In this document: in pieces, positions 16,409-24,501 of the stretch | Numbering within the stretch: the first letter of the stretch is position 1 | How the letters are laid out: every line of letters starts with the position of its first letter | Source: Massilia sp. Root351 | GTDB taxonomy: Bacteria > Pseudomonadota > Gammaproteobacteria > Burkholderiales > Burkholderiaceae_D | Direction of reading: 5' to 3' | DNA length: 64,000 bases | Assembly: GCF_001425045.1 (NCBI RefSeq) | Contig: NZ_LMDJ01000031.1 | Span: 311,768 to 375,767, forward strand | Made by a program: the position numbers and the translations under genes | Notes under the pieces: generated by a model | What the model was told of the DNA's origin: nothing | The model's database searches: none | What the model saw: only the letters and a program-made list of their open reading frames with translations

Positions 16409-16990
16409 ATGCATAAGCGTACCTTCCTGTTCAAATCCGCCGCCGCACTGGCGTTCGCCGGTGCCGCGCTGTCCGCTTGCACCACCACCACCACGTCCGG
16501 AAGGGCCGAACCGGGCGCGGTCCGTGCGGAAATCGATACCGGCGTCGACAGCACCCTGAATCGCCTGTATGCGGAGGTGAAGGGCTCGCGCGAGCTGGTG
16601 GCCAAATCCACCGCAGTCCTGGTGTTCCCGCGCGTGCTGGCGGCCGGCCTGGTGGTGGGCGGCGAATACGGCAAGGGTGCGCTGCGCATCAAGAATGAGC
16701 ACGGCGGCTATTACAGCATGGCCTCGGCTTCGGTGGGCTTGCAGGCCGGCGCGCAGTCCAAGGCGGTCGTGCTGCTGTTCATGACACGCGAAGCGTTCGA
16801 CAAGTTCGGCCAGAGCAAGGGCTGGACGGCGGGCGTGGATGCCTCGGTGGCCGTCGTCAAGGTCGGCGTGAACGGCGAGATCGACACGGTTACCGCCAAC
16901 CACCCGGTGCAGGCGCTGGTGCTGACCAACGCCGGGCTGATGGCGAACCTGACGCTGGAAGGGACCAAGATCTCGCGGCTGGAGCTCTAG
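16409..16990 (+). CDS. SYLF/YSC84-domain lipoprotein
   Basis: A 193-residue exported protein. The N-terminus (MHKRTFLFKSAAALAFAGAALSAC) is a lipoprotein signal with lipobox LSAC, so the mature protein begins at C24 followed by a threonine run. The rest is the SYLF (Ysc84) lipid-binding domain, with LVFPRVLAAGLVVGGEYGKGAL and the terminal TLEGTKISRLEL typical of bacterial members. It ends 2 bases before the convergent histidine-kinase gene, so an envelope role next to the Cpx-like system is plausible. Confidence 0.88.
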   Translation: MHKRTFLFKSAAALAFAGAALSACTTTTTSGRAEPGAVRAEIDTGVDSTLNRLYAEVKGSRELVAKSTAVLVFPRVLAAGLVVGGEYGKGALRIKNEHGGYYSMASASVGLQAGAQSKAVVLLFMTREAFDKFGQSKGWTAGVDASVAVVKVGVNGEIDTVTANHPVQALVLTNAGLMANLTLEGTKISRLEL

Positions 16991-16992
16991 GC

Positions 16993-18576
16993 TCAGGCCC
17001 GTTGGTCGCTGTCGTGCTGCGCGATCGGCAGCGCGATTTCCACGCACAAGCCGCCGTCCTCGCGGTTGCGGGCGGCGATGCTGCCGCCGTGCACCAGCAC
17101 CACCTGCTGCGCGATCGCCAGGCCCAGGCCGTGGCCCTCCACGTCCTTCAGGGTGTCGCTGCTGCGGAAGAACGGCTCGAAGATCGCTTGCAGGTCGCCC
17201 TGCGCCACCCCGGGGCCGCGGTCCAGCACCCGGATGTGCAGGCGGTCGGTGGCCTCGTCCACGTCCAGTTCCACGCGCACCGCGCCGCCGGCCGGGCTGT
17301 GCTTGATGGCGTTGCGAACGATGTTCTCGACCGCGCGCGCCAGCAGGTCGGCCTGGCCGTTCACCGCCACATCGGCACTGCCGCGCAGTTCGATGGCGCG
17401 GTCGTGCGAGGCGGCCTCGAATTCGGCATCGGCCACGATTTCGTCCAGCAGCTCGGCCATGCTGATTTGCTCGCGCCCCTGCTTGATCGGGCCGGATTCC
17501 AGCCTGGCCAGCGTCAGCAGCTCTCCCACCAGTTTGTCCATGCGCACACTTTCGCGCTCGATGCGCTCCAAGGTGGCGTGCGCCTTTTCCGGCTGTTGGT
17601 GCGCCAGGCCGATGGCTGCCTGCAGGCGCGCCAGCGGGGAGCGCAGCTCGTGGGACACGTCGTGCAGCAGTCGTGTCTGTGCGTCCATCAGGCTGCGCAG
17701 GCGCGCGGTCATGCGGTCGAAGTCGCGCCCCAGGCCGGTCAGTTCGTCGCCGCGCTTTCCAGCGGCGTGGGCGAAGCGGGGCGCCAGGTCGCCTTGCGAC
17801 GCGGCCTCGAAGGCCTGGCGCAGGGATCGTATCGGGCGCGAGAAATACCACGCCAGCAGGGCGGCGAACAACAGGCTGGCCAGCACGGCGGCGGCGATGG
17901 GGATGAACGGCGCGATTGGCCGGAAGCGTTGCGGCGCACCTTGCGGACCGGGGCCAAGGCCAGAGCGGGGAGCGTAATCCGCAGCTGGCGCCGGCCCGCT
18001 GTCGTGGAAGGGAGGCGGACTGCCGCCGGGACCCATGCCAGGGCCGGGGCCGCGCCAGTCGGGCGGGTTGCGCAGATGGGGCGGGTGCGGGCCGTCGATC
18101 GGCACGCTGGCGATGCTGGCCAAGCTGCGCAGCAGCGGCGCACCGTCGGCCGGCATGCCCATGCCGCCCGGGTTTTCGCGTGACGGCAGGAATAGCACGT
18201 AGCGGTGGCCGTCGGCCGCTTTCACTTCGCGCACCACGCGCTGCGAGCCATCCTGCTTCAGCAGCCGGCGCGCCTCCAGTATCATGGCCGGCTTGACGAT
18301 GCGTCCCAGCAGTTCGCGCCCCTGCTCGTTTACCGCGAACACGCGGTGCCGGTTCATGTTCTCCAGCAGGCTTTGCAGCGCATTCACGCCGCCGAACTCC
18401 AGCGTGGCGGCGGCCGATTCGATCGCATCCTCCGCACGCGGGCCGATGTCGATATCCAGCTGGCGCGGCGTTGCGGCGTCGCGGTTCTTGAGCCAGATGG
18501 CCCCGCCGATGCCCACCGCCGCCACCACCTGCGCCAGCAGGATGGAGAAGAAGAACTTCCAGAACAGGCGTCCCAC
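16993..18576 (-). CDS. Sensor histidine kinase, CpxA-like
   Basis: I start the kinase at the GTG at 18576 (VGRLFWKFFFSILLAQ), with AAGGA 7 bases upstream and 2 bases after the response-regulator stop, giving 527 residues. There is a membrane segment at about 8-28, a long periplasmic part with a Pro/Gly-rich region, a second membrane segment near 235-255, HAMP, the phosphoacceptor H309 in DVSHELRSPLARL, and an ATPase domain with N-box NAIKHSP, DRGPG and GHGLGLAIAQ. Cotranscribed with a CpxR-like regulator and divergent from a Spy/CpxP-like gene, so envelope stress is the likely stimulus. The periplasmic part is longer than in enteric CpxA. Confidence 0.9.
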   Translation of the reverse strand: MGRLFWKFFFSILLAQVVAAVGIGGAIWLKNRDAATPRQLDIDIGPRAEDAIESAAATLEFGGVNALQSLLENMNRHRVFAVNEQGRELLGRIVKPAMILEARRLLKQDGSQRVVREVKAADGHRYVLFLPSRENPGGMGMPADGAPLLRSLASIASVPIDGPHPPHLRNPPDWRGPGPGMGPGGSPPPFHDSGPAPAADYAPRSGLGPGPQGAPQRFRPIAPFIPIAAAVLASLLFAALLAWYFSRPIRSLRQAFEAASQGDLAPRFAHAAGKRGDELTGLGRDFDRMTARLRSLMDAQTRLLHDVSHELRSPLARLQAAIGLAHQQPEKAHATLERIERESVRMDKLVGELLTLARLESGPIKQGREQISMAELLDEIVADAEFEAASHDRAIELRGSADVAVNGQADLLARAVENIVRNAIKHSPAGGAVRVELDVDEATDRLHIRVLDRGPGVAQGDLQAIFEPFFRSSDTLKDVEGHGLGLAIAQQVVLVHGGSIAARNREDGGLCVEIALPIAQHDSDQRA

Positions 18577-18578
18577 GG

Positions 18579-19268
18579 CTAATCCTTGATCAGCTGGTAG
18601 CCAAGCCGGTACACCGTCTGCAGGCAAGAGCGGCCGTCGGCGATGGTGCCCAGCTTGTGGCGCAGGCTGCTCAGGTGGACGTCGATATTGCGGTCAAAGC
18701 GCGCCATTGGCCGGCCCAGGCCCTGCTCGGACAACGTGTTCTTGCTGACCGGCTTGCCCGCGTTGCGCGCCAGGACTTCGAGCAGATTGAATTCGGTGCT
18801 GGTCAGTTCCAGCGGCGTACCGGCCCACGTGGCGCGGCGCTGCTCGGGCCACATGGTGAGTTGGCCCACCGTCAGCTGCGCGCTGCCGCCGGCGGCCATG
18901 GGCGTGCCCAGCGTGCGGCGCAGGATGGCGCGGATGCGCGCGGTCAGTTCGCGCGGCGTGCAGGGCTTGGCCACGTAATCGTCCGCACCCAGTTCCAAGC
19001 CGACGATGCGGTCGGTGTCGTCGCCGCGCGCGGTCAGCATCAGGATGGGCATGCGGCTGTGGGCGCGGATGCGGCGCAGGGTCTCCAGCCCGTTCATGCG
19101 CGGCATCATCACGTCCAGCACGGCGATGGCGTACAGGCCGGACAGGGCGGCGGCGGCGCCGGCTTCACCGTCGTGGGCGGTCTGCACCTGGAACCCTTCC
19201 TGCTCGAGGTATTCCTGGAACATGCCCACCAGTTCGATGTCGTCGTCTATTAACAGTACCTTGCTCAT
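18579..19268 (-). CDS. OmpR-family response regulator, CpxR-like
   Basis: A 229-residue two-domain regulator. The receiver has the DDD acidic pocket at 8-10, phosphoacceptor D52 in LDVMMP, T in MLTARG and K in YVAKP; the C-terminal winged helix follows from about residue 130. The receiver closely follows CpxR (LELGADDY, RELTARIRAILRR). I use the ATG at 19268 (MSKVLLIDDD), which fits the family; another in-frame ATG lies at 19283. It probably controls the divergent gene at 19452 through the shared 180-base region. Confidence 0.92.
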   Translation of the reverse strand: MSKVLLIDDDIELVGMFQEYLEQEGFQVQTAHDGEAGAAAALSGLYAIAVLDVMMPRMNGLETLRRIRAHSRMPILMLTARGDDTDRIVGLELGADDYVAKPCTPRELTARIRAILRRTLGTPMAAGGSAQLTVGQLTMWPEQRRATWAGTPLELTSTEFNLLEVLARNAGKPVSKNTLSEQGLGRPMARFDRNIDVHLSSLRHKLGTIADGRSCLQTVYRLGYQLIKD

Positions 19269-19451
19269 TGCGGCGTGCTTCATGATTGTTGATGGCCCAT
19301 CATAGCAAACAAGATGGCCTCCAAAGCGCGCTTTTACCCCGATTTACACCTGCCACGCCCGCCGTCTTTACACCGTTTTACGTTGCGCTAACCGCGCTTT
19401 ACATGCCCCGGCCGGACAATGGCTGCTCCTTACGAACTATCCGGAGCAAAC

Positions 19452-20006
19452 ATGAAAACCAGGAAGATCTCCCTGCAACACCTGCTGCTGGCGGCTGCGC
19501 TGGCGGCGCCGCTGGCGTCGCACGCCGCAGTCGGCGGCGACGCTGCCGATGCTGACGGCGCACCGTTCGGCGGGCCGCACGGTGCGCACGGGCCGCGCGG
19601 CGACGGTCCGGGCACGCCGCCTGGCGGTCCTGGCCTGGGCGGCCGTGGCGGTCCGGACGGCGAACGTGGCCCGCGCGGTTTTGGCGGCCCGGGCCCGCAT
19701 CGCGGCCTGCTGCACGGCGTGGACCTGAGCGAAGCGCAGGAGGATAAGGTATTCGCCATCCTGCACGCGCAGGAGCCCTACATCCGCGAGCAATCGAAGG
19801 CGCTGCGCAAGGCGCGGCAAGCGCTCGACGCCATGGGCGATGCCGACCAGTACGACGATGCCAAAGCGGCTTCCTTGGCCAAAGCCGCTGCGCAAGCGAT
19901 GAGCAACCTGGAATTGCAGCGTGTGCGCACCGATCAGAAGCTGCTGGGCGTGTTGAGCGCCGAACAGCGCAAGCAGATGGACCAGCGCAAGCCCCCGCGT
20001 CCTTAA
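19452..20006 (+). CDS. Spy/CpxP-family periplasmic protein with LTxxQ-type motif
   Basis: A 184-residue exported protein starting MKTRKISLQH, with a signal peptide cleaved near ASHA (about residue 25). A Gly/Pro-rich segment (30-80) precedes a helical region carrying LSEAQEDKVFAIL and LSAEQRKQM, the paired L-(T/S)-x-x-Q motifs of Spy and CpxP. Such proteins are periplasmic chaperones, and CpxP also restrains the CpxA sensor. It is transcribed away from the CpxR-like gene, the arrangement found for cpxP and cpxRA in enterobacteria. Confidence 0.85.
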   Translation: MKTRKISLQHLLLAAALAAPLASHAAVGGDAADADGAPFGGPHGAHGPRGDGPGTPPGGPGLGGRGGPDGERGPRGFGGPGPHRGLLHGVDLSEAQEDKVFAILHAQEPYIREQSKALRKARQALDAMGDADQYDDAKAASLAKAAAQAMSNLELQRVRTDQKLLGVLSAEQRKQMDQRKPPRP

Positions 20007-20025
20007 CCTTCGCAAGGAGTAAAGC

Positions 20026-20689
20026 ATGACGATCGGTTACCTGACCTCCGGCAGCGCAGCCAGCCAGTTGGGCTATACGGGCAAGCTCGGCGCCACCGGC
20101 GCCAGTGCCACCGCCAATAGCGAAAGTACCCAGGCTGGCAGCCGCCCGCCGCCCGCCGCCACCGCCGGACCGTGGCGGCTTCGTTAACGCCATCGCCAGC
20201 GCGCTGGAATCGCTGGGACTTGCGGCGGGCGATGGCGCCGGCAGCACCGCTAGCACCAATACCGGCGCCAGCGGCGCGGCGGCCGGCAGCGGCAACGCGG
20301 CGCAGGCACTGGGCAGCTTCCTGCACGAGCTGATGGGCGCTTTGCACGAGCAGGGCGCGTCCGCCGAGGCGTCGGCCACGTCCGGCGAAAGCCAGGTGTA
20401 CGGTCCGCAGGGCGGCGCCGGCGGCCCCAGCGGTCCCGGCAAGCTTGAGGCGGACCTGCAAAGCCTGATCGCCAAACTGGGCTCGTCCAGCGAGACGGAC
20501 AGCAGCGGCAGCACCGATGGCGCCGGCGACGCCGGCAGCGCGCTGGAGACTTCGTTCCAGTCGCTGCTCGACGCATTCGGCGGCGACACCGCCGACGCCA
20601 GCGGCAAACTGGCCAGCTTCCTGCAGGCGCTGTCGGACAAACTGTCCGATGCGGGCGCCAGCGGCAATTTGATCAACACCACGGTATGA
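20026..20689 (+). pseudogene. Low-complexity Ala/Gly/Ser-rich protein gene, frameshifted
   Basis: A good ribosome-binding site (AAGGAG) and ATG at 20026 open a frame (MTIGYLTSGSAASQLGYTG) that stops at 20185-20187. The following frame, shifted by one base, carries a long coherent Ala/Gly/Ser/Asp-rich sequence (RGGFVNAIASALESLGL to SGNLINTTV) up to 20689 without a start or ribosome-binding site of its own. The frames meet in a CCGCCCGCCGCC-type repeat near 20145-20165, where slippage of one base would join them into about 220 residues. This is a true frameshift, a phase-variable tract or a sequencing error. No family recognised. Confidence 0.6.
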
Positions 20690-20701
20690 ATGGAGCAAGT
20701 C

Positions 20702-21589
20702 ATGCAAAAACACGGACACAGCCTGGCCGAAGACCTGGACAAGATGACGCAGATGGCGGCCGGCCGACGCCAGAGCCTGCGCTGGATGCTGGCCAGTGCG
20801 GCGGCGCTGCCTGTTCTCGGCTGCGGCGGGTCAAGCGGCAGCAGCGATTCCACGGCCAGCACCGGCACCAGTAGCACTGGCGCCACGGGCACCGCCGGCA
20901 CTACGGGCACTACGGGTACCACCGGCACGACCACCAACGGTTCCTGCAGCGTGATTCCGGAGGAAACCGGCGGCCCGTATCCGGGTGACGGCACCAACAG
21001 CAACAGCAGCGGCGTGGTCAATGTGCTGACACAGAGCGGCGTGGTGCGCCAGGATATCCGCAGCAGTTTCGGCGGCGCCACCGCTGTTGCGGCCGGCGTG
21101 CTGCTGACCATCAAGCTGAAGATCCAGAACGCCAACAGCAGTTGCGGGGCGGCCGGCGGCTTCGCAGTATATCTGTGGCACTGCGACCGCGACGGCAACT
21201 ACTCGCTGTACTCGAGCGGCGTCACCAGCCAGAACTACCTGCGTGGCGTGCAGGAGGCGGACGCGAACGGCGACGTGACCTTCACCACCATCTTCCCCGG
21301 CTGCTACGCAGGCCGCATGCCGCATGTGCATTTCGAGGTCTATCCCACGCTGGCCAAGGCCAGCAACGCCTCCAACCGCATCAAGACCTCACAGTTCGCC
21401 TTCCCCAACGCGACTTGCAACGAGGTGTACGCCACCACCGGCTACAGCGCCAGCGTGCGCAATTTCTCTCAGATCAGTTTTGCCACCGACAATATCTTCA
21501 GCGACGGCTACGCGCTGCAACTGGCGAGCATGACCGGCAATGTCACGGATGGCTATGTCGCGACCCTGAGCCTGGCCGTGATCGCTTAA
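20702..21589 (+). CDS. Tat-exported intradiol ring-cleavage dioxygenase-like lipoprotein
   Basis: A 295-residue protein from the ATG at 20702, chosen because GGAG lies 6 bases upstream. The N-terminus has RRQSLRWML followed by a hydrophobic stretch ending LPVLGC: a twin-arginine lipoprotein signal. A Ser/Thr/Gly linker (about 40-80) precedes a dioxygenase-like domain with ETGGPYPGDGTN near 95 and MPHVHFEVYP near 205; Y-P and the H-x-H are the positions of the iron ligands in protocatechuate-type dioxygenases. Exported members of this family are known but poorly understood. Whether iron and ring cleavage are retained is not proven. Confidence 0.8.
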   Translation: MQKHGHSLAEDLDKMTQMAAGRRQSLRWMLASAAALPVLGCGGSSGSSDSTASTGTSSTGATGTAGTTGTTGTTGTTTNGSCSVIPEETGGPYPGDGTNSNSSGVVNVLTQSGVVRQDIRSSFGGATAVAAGVLLTIKLKIQNANSSCGAAGGFAVYLWHCDRDGNYSLYSSGVTSQNYLRGVQEADANGDVTFTTIFPGCYAGRMPHVHFEVYPTLAKASNASNRIKTSQFAFPNATCNEVYATTGYSASVRNFSQISFATDNIFSDGYALQLASMTGNVTDGYVATLSLAVIA

Positions 21590-21603
21590 ACCGGCTTTCC
21601 CCC

Positions 21604-21629
21604 TTCGCGCGAAGTCCGTTTCGCGCAAA
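21604..21629. repeat. Two TTCGCGC-type sites upstream of the sigma-54 promoter
   Basis: TTCGCGCGAA (21604-21613, a perfect palindrome) and TTCGCGCAAA (21620-21629) differ at one position and start 16 bases apart, about 70-95 bases upstream of the -24 element. This is the distance range of activator sites for sigma-54 enhancer-binding proteins, so they are candidate operators for the activator at 30227-31690. Confidence 0.35.
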
Positions 21630-21642
21630 CTCCTTCCCACGG

Positions 21643-21683
21643 CGGCCGCCGCGAAGCCATCTTCGGCGGCGCGGCGGCCGTTT
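21643..21683 (+). terminator. Possible terminator hairpin after the dioxygenase gene
   Basis: GCCGC-GC-GAAG (about 21646-21656) can pair with CTTCG-GCGGC (21661-21671) around a CCAT loop with one bulged base, followed shortly by TTT. It would separate the dioxygenase transcript from the sigma-54 operon. GC-rich context makes chance pairing easy. Confidence 0.3.
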
Positions 21684-21697
21684 CGCCCTGCGCGTCC

Positions 21698-21713
21698 AGG
21701 CACGCCGCTTGCA
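21698..21713 (+). promoter_or_regulatory. Sigma-54 (-24/-12) promoter of the eight-gene unknown operon
   Basis: AGGCACGCCGCTTGCA matches TGGCACGNNNNTTGCW at every fixed position except the first, with exact spacing. The expected transcription start is near 21724, about 25 bases before the first ATG (21749). A sigma-54 activator gene closes the same cluster at 30227-31690, which supports function. Confidence 0.8.
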
Positions 21714-21748
21714 ATGGCTGCTGTACACACGCCTGACCGGAGCTTCAC

Positions 21749-22357
21749 ATGAACCGCCTGCTCGACTACATGCCTGAACTTGAGATTGCGTTTCCAGCCG
21801 GCGCTGCCGGTGCCGGGCCTATGGCGTACGCATCGGCATCCGCGCCGGCGCTGGAGGACGACGCCGAAATGGCTGATGGCGCCGCGCTGCTGGAAGCCGG
21901 TGCGGGCAACGGCGACGGGCTGGCGCCATTCCTGGCCGGCCTGGTGGCCAGTGCGGGCCCGGCCGGCCGCACCGCGTTGCGCATGCCGCTGGGAAGGGCG
22001 CTGATGTCTGTGCTGCTGCAGGCGGCAACCGCCCTCATGCCCTTCAGCAGCAGGCCGGCGCAGCAAAAGGCCGCCGCCATTTTCGGCCTTGAGCTGGAAG
22101 GCCTCAGCGCGGAGGACAAGGAGTTTGCGCTGGCGCGCCATTTTATCCGCATGGCGCGGGAACTGATCGCCGGCGCACTGGCCTCCGGTCCTGCGGTCGG
22201 CGTGGGCAGGGAGGATGCGGAAAGCAGGGTGCAGGCGGCGCTGGTGCAGACGGCGCGCAAGTATGCGCCGGGTTTGCTGCACCGCACGGAACGGCAGGAG
22301 CCGGCAGGGGGACGCTGGCAGCGCAGCGGCAAGCGCATCGTGGTCCTCAATTGTTAA
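21749..22357 (+). CDS. Unknown-operon protein A, member of the GRW-x-R-x-GRKIVL family
   Basis: A 202-residue protein of unknown function, first gene of the sigma-54 operon (GGAG 6 bases before ATG). It begins MNRLLDYMPELEIAFP and lacks a signal peptide. Its second half shares two blocks with the proteins at 22377 and 28826: EDKEFALARHFIRMA and a helix ending ARKYAPGLL. It ends GGRWQRSGKRIVVLNC, which matches the C-terminus of the next protein. Unlike the other two it lacks the S-E-A-E-L-x-Q-F-L-G block and the glycine-zipper segment; residues 70-100 are instead a moderately hydrophobic helix. Function cannot be assigned. Confidence 0.8.
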   Translation: MNRLLDYMPELEIAFPAGAAGAGPMAYASASAPALEDDAEMADGAALLEAGAGNGDGLAPFLAGLVASAGPAGRTALRMPLGRALMSVLLQAATALMPFSSRPAQQKAAAIFGLELEGLSAEDKEFALARHFIRMARELIAGALASGPAVGVGREDAESRVQAALVQTARKYAPGLLHRTERQEPAGGRWQRSGKRIVVLNC

Positions 22358-22376
22358 CCACCATCGGGAGCTAATC

Positions 22377-23129
22377 ATGCATGACATCGATCGTACCACC
22401 CTGGAATTTGGCCAGGAAATGGGTTATGAAGGCGAGCAGTACGAGTTCGGCCAGGGCGAATGGAGCGGCGAGGGCGGCTTGCTGTCGGAAGCGGACGAGA
22501 TGGAGCTGGCCAACGAACTGCTGTCGGTCACCAACGAGGCCGAACTGGAACAGTTCCTCGGCAATTTCCTCAAGAAGGCCGCCTCGGTGGCCGGTTCTGT
22601 CATCAGGTCGCCTGTCGGCCAGGCCGTGGGCGGCGTGCTGAAAGGGGTGGCCAAGAAGGCGCTGCCGCTGGCCGGCGGCGCCATCGGCGGCTATTTCGGC
22701 GGCCCGCTGGGGGCCAAGATCGGCAGCGGCCTGGCGTCGGCGGCCGGCGGTGCGCTGGGTCTGGAGGCCGAAGGCGAAATGATGGGCGAGGACCGCGAGT
22801 TCGAGGGCGCCAAGACGTTCGTGCGGCTGGCTGCGGACACCGTGAACCGCGCCGCCCAGGCGCGCGGCGGCGACCCGCGCGCGGTGGCGCAGGCTGCCGC
22901 CACCGCGGCGGCGCGCCAGCATGCGCCAGGCTTGCTGAAGGCGGCCGGTCAGCAGGGCCGGGGCCAGCAAGGCGGCATGGCCGGCGCGCAGCGCGGCGGC
23001 AGCTGTGGCGGCGCTACTGGCGGCCTGGGAGGCGGCATGGGCGGCGCCGGTGGCGGTGCGGCCGGTGCAGCCGGTTCGTCCGGCCGCTGGGCGCGCCAGG
23101 GCCGCAAGATCGTACTCTACGGAGCTTGA
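22377..23129 (+). CDS. Unknown-operon protein B, acidic tag plus glycine-zipper segment
   Basis: A 250-residue protein (GGGAG before ATG 22377). Order: acidic aromatic N-terminus (residues 1-36, with LEFGQEMGYEGEQYEFG); conserved block EMELANELLSVTNEAELEQF-LG (41-62); a cationic then Gly/Ala-rich segment (63-130: KGVAKKALPLAGGAIGG, repeated GxxxG) that could insert in a membrane; the block DREFEGAKTFVRLA (139-152); a helix ending QHAPGLL; a Gly-rich linker; and the C-terminal GRWARQGRKIVLYGA (236-250). Blocks are shared with the genes at 21749 and 28826. Such proteins occur in many environmental bacteria, as I recall, without a known function. A membrane-active or self-assembling role is inference. 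Confidence 0.8.
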   Translation: MHDIDRTTLEFGQEMGYEGEQYEFGQGEWSGEGGLLSEADEMELANELLSVTNEAELEQFLGNFLKKAASVAGSVIRSPVGQAVGGVLKGVAKKALPLAGGAIGGYFGGPLGAKIGSGLASAAGGALGLEAEGEMMGEDREFEGAKTFVRLAADTVNRAAQARGGDPRAVAQAAATAAARQHAPGLLKAAGQQGRGQQGGMAGAQRGGSCGGATGGLGGGMGGAGGGAAGAAGSSGRWARQGRKIVLYGA

Positions 23130-23135
23130 TCCGCC

Positions 23136-24491
23136 ATGGCCATCAGCTCCTATGCCCGGTGGATGCTGGCGCAGGAGGCGCGCTCGCTGCTCACGCGCCT
23201 GCGCCGCGTGCGTCCTTTCGTGCTGATCGAACCGATGGTGCCGGCGGCGGCCTTGCTGCCATCGGCGCAGACGGCCATCGAGACGCACCTGGCGCAGGGC
23301 CGGCGCGGGCTGCATGGCATGGTGATGGCTTTCCTGGCATGGCTGCAGGGGCCGGCGGCGCGCAACGCCACCGCCGCCGAGGCCCAGCGCCGCTTCACCT
23401 TCGTGCGCCTGAAGTTCAACGCGGCGCTGACACAGTTCGACCTGTTCAACGACGTCATCACGCAGCGCAGCGAGCACAAGAACGGGACCTGGCTGTCCGG
23501 CCTGGACGTGGTGTCGGCCGACGCGCTGGCGCTGCCGGGCAGTTACTACCGCGCGCCGCCCGTGATTTGCTATCTGGACCGGGGCCCGGGCGCGGCCATT
23601 CGCCGCGCGCGCACCCGGCTGCCGGGCGGGGGCGACAATCCGGTCGCCATCGTGCGGGTGCCGCGCGAGCGCATGGTCGGCAGCAGCATCGCGTCCTCGC
23701 TGTTCCACGAAGTGGGGCACCAGGGCGCGGCCCTGCTGGACCTGGTCAATTCGCTGCGGCCGGTGCTGCAGTCCATGCAGCGCGGGGCCGGCGGGGACGG
23801 CGGCGCCAGCCCGGCGCACGTGTGGCGGCTGTGGGAGCGCTGGATATCCGAAGTGGTGGCCGACCTGTGGTCGCTGGCGCGGGTTGGCGTGGCGGCCACC
23901 ATGGGACTGATCGGGGTAGTCAGCCTGCCGCGCGTGTTCGTGTTCCGCGTGAACCCGGACGACCCGCACCCCGCGCCGTGGATACGGGTCAAGCTCAGTT
24001 GCGCGCTGGGCGAAGAGCTGTTCCCGCATCCGCAATGGCGGCGCGTGGCGGCGCTGTGGGAATCGTTCTACCCGCTCAGCGGCTTGCCGCCGGAGCAGCG
24101 CCGCTTGCTGCTGCAGCTGGAGGACAGCCTGCCGGCCCTGGCCGGACTGCTGGCGCGGCACCGGCCGGCGCTGCTGCGCGGACGTACCTTGCCGGACGTG
24201 ATGGCGGTGCGTGCGCGCCATCCGCGCCGGCTGGCCAGCCTGTTCCGGCAATGGAGCGGGGCCCCGCAACAAATGTATGACGCCGCGCCCTCGCTGGCAT
24301 TCGCCGTGCTTGGCCAGGCCCGCGCCGACGGCCGCCTCAGCCCCGAGCACGAAAGTGTGCTCTTGGGGCGGCTGCTGACCCATTGGGCCTTGCGCAGCAC
24401 GCTGGACCTGAGCGCCCTGTGCGGGGGCGCCGCCCAGTATCCGCAATATACGCAGTCACGGCGCACCGAATACCGTAGCACCATCCTTTAA
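23136..24491 (+). CDS. Unknown-operon protein C, putative zincin metalloprotease
   Basis: A 451-residue protein without signal peptide. Residues 191-195 are HEVGH, the zinc-binding H-E-x-x-H, preceded by a hydrophobic helix (SSIASSLF) as in zincins; 44 residues on, E239 in WISEVVADLW begins an E-x-x-x-D arrangement that gives the third ligand in gluzincins. The flanking sequence is not from a protease family I can name. It starts 6 bases after protein B. A protease in an operon with three tagged small proteins could process them, but this is inference. Confidence 0.75.
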   Translation: MAISSYARWMLAQEARSLLTRLRRVRPFVLIEPMVPAAALLPSAQTAIETHLAQGRRGLHGMVMAFLAWLQGPAARNATAAEAQRRFTFVRLKFNAALTQFDLFNDVITQRSEHKNGTWLSGLDVVSADALALPGSYYRAPPVICYLDRGPGAAIRRARTRLPGGGDNPVAIVRVPRERMVGSSIASSLFHEVGHQGAALLDLVNSLRPVLQSMQRGAGGDGGASPAHVWRLWERWISEVVADLWSLARVGVAATMGLIGVVSLPRVFVFRVNPDDPHPAPWIRVKLSCALGEELFPHPQWRRVAALWESFYPLSGLPPEQRRLLLQLEDSLPALAGLLARHRPALLRGRTLPDVMAVRARHPRRLASLFRQWSGAPQQMYDAAPSLAFAVLGQARADGRLSPEHESVLLGRLLTHWALRSTLDLSALCGGAAQYPQYTQSRRTEYRSTIL

Positions 24492-24501
24492 GGAGATAGA
24501 C

